From Gammaproteobacteria bacterium (GTDB taxonomy: Bacteria > Pseudomonadota > Gammaproteobacteria > SZUA-229), in the NCBI GenBank assembly GCA_027858635.1, contig JAQICG010000315.1, forward strand, positions 1 to 7,738: DNA of 7,738 bases, written 5' to 3'. Shown here piece after piece: positions 4,531 through 7,738 of the stretch. Every line of letters starts with the position of its first letter. Position 1 is the first letter of the stretch. The position numbers and the translations under genes were made by a program. The notes beneath the pieces are model-generated. The model was not told the origin of the DNA, searched no databases, and saw nothing but the letters and a program-made list of their open reading frames with translations.

Positions 4531-5946
4531 ATGAATTTGATCAGAGAGAAACAGATGAATAACAAATATTTTTTCGGCCGGATACGAAATTCGCTAGCTA
4601 TGGCCGCCCTGATGAGCGCGTCACTGTTGACGCTTAACGTAGCGCCGGCGTTCGCAGAAGTTGGTGCAGCAGAAAAGGAGGCGCTGAAGTTTGGTTTTAT
4701 AAAACTGACCGACATGGCACCCCTCGCGATTGCTTACGAAAAAGGTTTTTTTGAAGATGAAGGTCTGTACGTCACGCTCGAGTCGCAGGCGAACTGGAAG
4801 GTGCTACTGGACCGTGTGATTGATGGCGAACTGGACGGGGCGCATATGTTGGCGGGTCAGCCGCTGGGCGCGACCATCGGTTATGGCACCGAGGCGCATA
4901 TCATCACTGCTTTTAGCATGGATCTCAACGGCAACGCGGTGACCGTATCGAATTCAGTCTGGGATGAAATGAAAAAACACGTGCCGCATGAAGCAGGCAA
5001 ACCGGTGCATCCGATTATTGCTAAGTCATTGAAACCAGTGGTCGATAAATATAAGGCAGACGGTAAACCGTTCAAGATGGGCATGGTGTTTCCGGTATCA
5101 ACACATAACTATGAACTGCGTTACTGGCTAGCGGCCGGCGATATACATCCCGGCTTCTATGCGCCGCATAAGGGTGATACCAGTGGCCAGCTTAAAGCGG
5201 AGGCGCTGTTATCGGTGACGCCACCACCACAGATGCCTTCGACTATGGAAGCGGGAACCATCAACGGTTATTGCGTTGGCGAGCCCTGGAACCAGCAAGC
5301 GATTTTTAAGGGCATCGGTGTGCCGGTAATCACCGATTATGAAATCTGGAAAAATAATCCGGAGAAGGTTTTTGGTGTCAGTAAAGAATGGGCTGATGAG
5401 AATCCGAATACGCACATCCGTGTGGTCAAGGCGATGATTCGCGCCGCGCAATGGCTGGATGCCGATAACAACGCCAATCGTCCGGAAGCGGTAAAAATTC
5501 TCGCACGGTCAAATTATGTCGGCGCTGATTACAACGTCATCGCCAACTCAATGACTGGCACTTTTGAATATGAAAAAGGTGACAAACGCGCCGCGCCGGA
5601 TTTCAACGTCTTCTTCCGCTACAACGCCACCTATCCGTACTATTCGGATGCGATCTGGTACCTGACGCAGATGCGTCGCTGGGGACAGATTTCAGAGCAC
5701 AAGCCGGATAGCTGGTACACGCAGATGGCGAAAAAAGTCTATCGCCCGGACATTTATGCGCTGGCTGCGAAAGAGTTGATTGCTGAAGGCAAAGTCGCGG
5801 CCGCCGATTTTCCCGATCTGGAAAATGAGACCGGCTTTCGTCAACCGCAAACAGGATTCATCGACAACATTACTTATGACGGCAGAAAGCCCAATGAATA
5901 CCTGAACAAATTCAGTATAGGTCTGAAAGGTAAGGAGCAGCTCTAG
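4531..5946 (+). CDS. nrtA: NrtA-type periplasmic binding protein (nitrate/nitrite or cyanate ABC transporter)
   Basis: This is the 471-residue solute-binding subunit of an ABC importer of the NrtA/CynA/CmpA family. A basic N-region (to about 20), hydrophobic core (about 21-38) and APAFA ending at residue 42 form a Sec signal peptide; no lipobox cysteine is present, unlike cyanobacterial NrtA lipoproteins. The mature protein begins with the family's FGFIKLTDMAPLAIAYEKGFF (from residue 54) and carries QANWK (Trp89), LAGQPLGA (Gln110) and GYCVGEPWNQQ (246-256). The ATG at 4531 is favoured over the one at 4555 because CAGGAG (4519-4524) precedes it. It heads the nrtAB-ATPase operon and probably sits behind the sigma-54 promoter. 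Nitrate is the usual annotation, but the closely related CynA binds cyanate and cynS lies 3.5 kb away, so the ligand is open. Confidence 0.9.
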   Translation: MNLIREKQMNNKYFFGRIRNSLAMAALMSASLLTLNVAPAFAEVGAAEKEALKFGFIKLTDMAPLAIAYEKGFFEDEGLYVTLESQANWKVLLDRVIDGELDGAHMLAGQPLGATIGYGTEAHIITAFSMDLNGNAVTVSNSVWDEMKKHVPHEAGKPVHPIIAKSLKPVVDKYKADGKPFKMGMVFPVSTHNYELRYWLAAGDIHPGFYAPHKGDTSGQLKAEALLSVTPPPQMPSTMEAGTINGYCVGEPWNQQAIFKGIGVPVITDYEIWKNNPEKVFGVSKEWADENPNTHIRVVKAMIRAAQWLDADNNANRPEAVKILARSNYVGADYNVIANSMTGTFEYEKGDKRAAPDFNVFFRYNATYPYYSDAIWYLTQMRRWGQISEHKPDSWYTQMAKKVYRPDIYALAAKELIAEGKVAAADFPDLENETGFRQPQTGFIDNITYDGRKPNEYLNKFSIGLKGKEQL

Positions 5947-5960
5947 GAGGCTGGATCAGA

Positions 5961-5987
5961 AGTGTTGACTGGACAATGGTCAACATT
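5961..5987 (+). other. Intercistronic hairpin between nrtA and nrtB
   Basis: TGTTGAC (5963-5969) and GTCAACA (5979-5985) form a 7-bp stem, lengthened by wobble and A-T pairs on both sides. It lies 16 bases after the nrtA stop and is followed only by TTTAA, so it is not a strong terminator. Such hairpins after binding-protein genes commonly protect the upstream message or partly stop transcription, giving an excess of binding protein over membrane subunits. That role is inferred here. Confidence 0.45.
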
Positions 5988-6021
5988 TAAGTCGCGATAT
6001 AAAACCATGAGCTTATAAGTT

Positions 6022-7026
6022 ATGAAGACGATAAACAGCAGGATGAGAACGATGATGTCATCGTTACTGAACTACCCTCACAGCCATTGGCTGAGGCACC
6101 TGAAACAGTGGACGCAGAGTGTGAGCGTTCCGCTGCTGGCGGTGGCGGTGTTCATGATTATGTGGGACGTCAGCGCCTCGCAGATTCAGACTTCGCTGGG
6201 GCAGTTGCCGGGGCCGGCGCATGTATGGCAGCAGTCAGTAACGCTGTATGACGAGCATAAGCAGGAGCGTAACAAGGAAACGGCATTTTATCAGCGACAG
6301 GAAGATAGAAATGCGAAAAAACTGGAGGAAAATCCCGAGGCTGAAACAAGGCTGCACGGTTATACCGGAAAGCCGACTTTTTTCGACCAGATCATCACCA
6401 GCATTATTACCGTCACCACCGGCTTTATCATTGCGTCTTTGATTGCGATTCCGATCGGCATACTCTGTGGTTTAAATACCACGATATACAGCGCGTTGAA
6501 TCCGTTGATCCAGACATTCAAACCGATATCGCCGCTGGCGTGGCTGCCTATTGTAACCATCATTGTCAGTGCCGTGTATGTCACCGATGACCCGGCATTT
6601 TCAAAATCATTTTTAACCTCGGCGATTACCGTGATGCTGTGTTGCATGTGGCCGACCATTATTAACACCACCGTCGGCGTGTCAGCGGTCGATAAGGACC
6701 TGCTAAATGTCAGCAGGGTGTTGCGCCTGAACTGGGTTACGCATGTTTTTAAAATCGTGCTACCGGCAGCGGTGCCGATGATGTTTGCCGGCCTGAGGGT
6801 TTCATTCGGTATTGGCTGGATGGTGCTGATCGCGGCGGAAATGCTCGCGCAGAATCCCGGTCTTGGAAAATTCATCTGGGATGAATTTCAGAACGGTAGT
6901 TCCGACTCGCTGGCGCGCATCATGGTCGCGGTGCTGGTGATTGGTCTGATTGGTTTCATGCTGGATCGGGTCATGTTGCTGTTGCAGCGACGCGTGTCGT
7001 GGGACAAGACGGCACTTTTGCGTTAA
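6022..7026 (+). CDS. nrtB: NrtB-type ABC transporter permease
   Basis: This is the inner-membrane permease subunit, 334 residues, that forms the translocation path for the NrtA ligand. Predicted membrane segments are about 35-50, 124-151, 165-187, 197-219, 249-274 and 298-322. The EAA-type cytoplasmic loop that contacts the ATPase is at 226-248 (DLLNVSRVLRLNW ... KIVLP). After the first segment comes LPGPAHVW (62-69) and a highly charged insertion (about 74-118), which makes it longer than cyanobacterial NrtB; I recall similar inserts in proteobacterial homologues. The start is uncertain: ATG 6022 has only a weak ribosome binding site, and in-frame ATGs at 6043, 6052 and 6055 follow, the last two preceded by AGGATGAG. 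The 75-base gap from nrtA contains a hairpin; the ATPase gene follows after 37 bases. Confidence 0.9.
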   Translation: MKTINSRMRTMMSSLLNYPHSHWLRHLKQWTQSVSVPLLAVAVFMIMWDVSASQIQTSLGQLPGPAHVWQQSVTLYDEHKQERNKETAFYQRQEDRNAKKLEENPEAETRLHGYTGKPTFFDQIITSIITVTTGFIIASLIAIPIGILCGLNTTIYSALNPLIQTFKPISPLAWLPIVTIIVSAVYVTDDPAFSKSFLTSAITVMLCCMWPTIINTTVGVSAVDKDLLNVSRVLRLNWVTHVFKIVLPAAVPMMFAGLRVSFGIGWMVLIAAEMLAQNPGLGKFIWDEFQNGSSDSLARIMVAVLVIGLIGFMLDRVMLLLQRRVSWDKTALLR

Positions 7027-7063
7027 GCGAAATCACGTAACATTGAATTCAGGAGAAAAAATA

Positions 7064-7738
7064 ATGCGTAAAGAACATCTTGTAATCAGTCAGGTCTCGA
7101 TTGAGTTCCCGACTCCGAACGGGCCTTATAAGGCACTGGATAATGTCGACCTGGTCATCGATAAAGGTGAGTTTGTTTCACTGATCGGGCATTCGGGTTG
7201 CGGCAAATCCACCGTCATGAACATCGTCGCGGGCCTGAACCATGCCACCACCGGCGGCGTGATTCTGGACAACAGGGAAGTCAATGAACCCGGCCCGGAC
7301 CGTGCAGTGGTTTTTCAGAATCATTCCCTGCTGCCATGGTTGACCGCTTATGAAAATATTGAGCTGGCGGTGCGGCAGGTATTCAAGGGCAGAAAATCAC
7401 GCGCTGAAATGAAGCAGTGGATCGAACACAATTTGCAGCTGGTGCACATGGAACACGCCATGCATAAACGCCCCAGTGAAATATCCGGTGGCATGAAGCA
7501 GCGCGTGGGTATTGCGCGCGCACTGGCGATGGAACCGAGAGTGTTGCTGATGGATGAGCCGTTCGGTGCGCTCGATGCGCTTACCCGCGCGCACATGCAG
7601 GACTCACTAATCGAAATTCAGGCGAGTCTCAACAACACCGTGATCATGATCACGCATGATGTTGACGAAGCTGTTTTGCTCTCGGATCGAATTGTCATGA
7701 TGACCAACGGCCCGGCCGCGACCATCGGTGAAATTCTT
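7064..7738 (+). CDS. nrtD: NrtC/NrtD-type ABC transporter ATPase, 3' end beyond the window
   Basis: This is the ATP-binding subunit that energises the importer at the cytoplasmic face. The ATG at 7064 follows CAGGAG (7050-7055); 225 codons are open to the window edge. All nucleotide-binding motifs are present: Walker A GHSGCGKST (42-50), Q-loop Gln85 in VVFQNHSLLPW, signature SGGMKQR (141-147), Walker B VLLMDEP (160-166), D-loop GALD (168-171) and switch His198 in ITHDV. The sequence ends in the NrtC/D family's typical DRIVMMTNGPAATIGEI. About 40 more residues would complete a NrtD-like protein; if it instead continues into a NrtA-like domain it would be NrtC, which this window cannot decide. 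The symbol is therefore provisional. Confidence 0.88.
   Translation, partial: MRKEHLVISQVSIEFPTPNGPYKALDNVDLVIDKGEFVSLIGHSGCGKSTVMNIVAGLNHATTGGVILDNREVNEPGPDRAVVFQNHSLLPWLTAYENIELAVRQVFKGRKSRAEMKQWIEHNLQLVHMEHAMHKRPSEISGGMKQRVGIARALAMEPRVLLMDEPFGALDALTRAHMQDSLIEIQASLNNTVIMITHDVDEAVLLSDRIVMMTNGPAATIGEIL

Noticed and set aside
4884..4899. Third sigma-54-like element TGGCAC...GCGCA inside nrtA
   Set aside because: The GG to GC spacing is one base short and it lies within coding sequence.
6360..6875. 171-codon minus-strand frame inside nrtB
   Set aside because: It is antisense to a clear permease gene and has no recognisable features of its own.

Overview
This window reads as a nitrogen-acquisition locus of a Gram-negative bacterium, most likely a beta- or gammaproteobacterium. 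Support: dense AGGAG ribosome binding sites, two good sigma-54 (-24/-12) promoter matches each with NtrC-like sites upstream, and NrtA/NrtB proteins of the proteobacterial nitrate/cyanate ABC type. The species cannot be named from the sequence. Nitrifiers, methanotrophs and other autotrophs or methylotrophs that scavenge cyanate, nitrite and nitrate would fit.

Layout, left to right. Positions 1-598 are AT-rich and gene-poor. They hold a possible worn end of an IS21-like element (15-59), a doubtful 34-codon minus-strand ORF, a triple NtrC-type half-site cluster (357-384) and a sigma-54 promoter (459-474). Then come cynS (cyanase, 599-1042), a formate/nitrite-family (FNT) anion channel (1177-1986), a strong intrinsic terminator (2010-2040), and a 573-residue fusion of a PP2C phosphatase with a Ser/Thr kinase and a C-terminal membrane anchor (2055-3776). 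A 754-base gap (3777-4530) follows. It contains a candidate minus-strand small gene (3821-3949), several inverted repeats, NtrC-like sites (4155-4171, 4279-4318) and a second sigma-54 promoter (4394-4409). The nrt operon follows: nrtA (4531-5946, periplasmic binding protein), an intercistronic hairpin, nrtB (6022-7026, permease) and the ATPase gene (7064 to the window end, incomplete).

How the parts may work together (inference): under nitrogen limitation NtrC and sigma-54 RNA polymerase would switch on both units. The ABC transporter would import nitrate, nitrite or cyanate at high affinity. The FNT channel would move a small monovalent anion (nitrite, formate or perhaps cyanate). Cyanase would convert cyanate plus bicarbonate to ammonia and CO2. 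The membrane-anchored phosphatase/kinase could modulate transport or assimilation after translation; similar fusions sit beside nitrate transporters and nirBD in Pseudomonas.

The left half (cynS, FNT, kinase) is visibly more AT-rich than the nrt half, so the locus may be assembled from two sources that share one regulatory scheme. The most interesting points are the matched promoter architectures on both sides of that seam, the pairing of cyanase with an FNT channel, and the PP2C-kinase fusion that has degenerate kinase motifs and no visible ribosome binding site.
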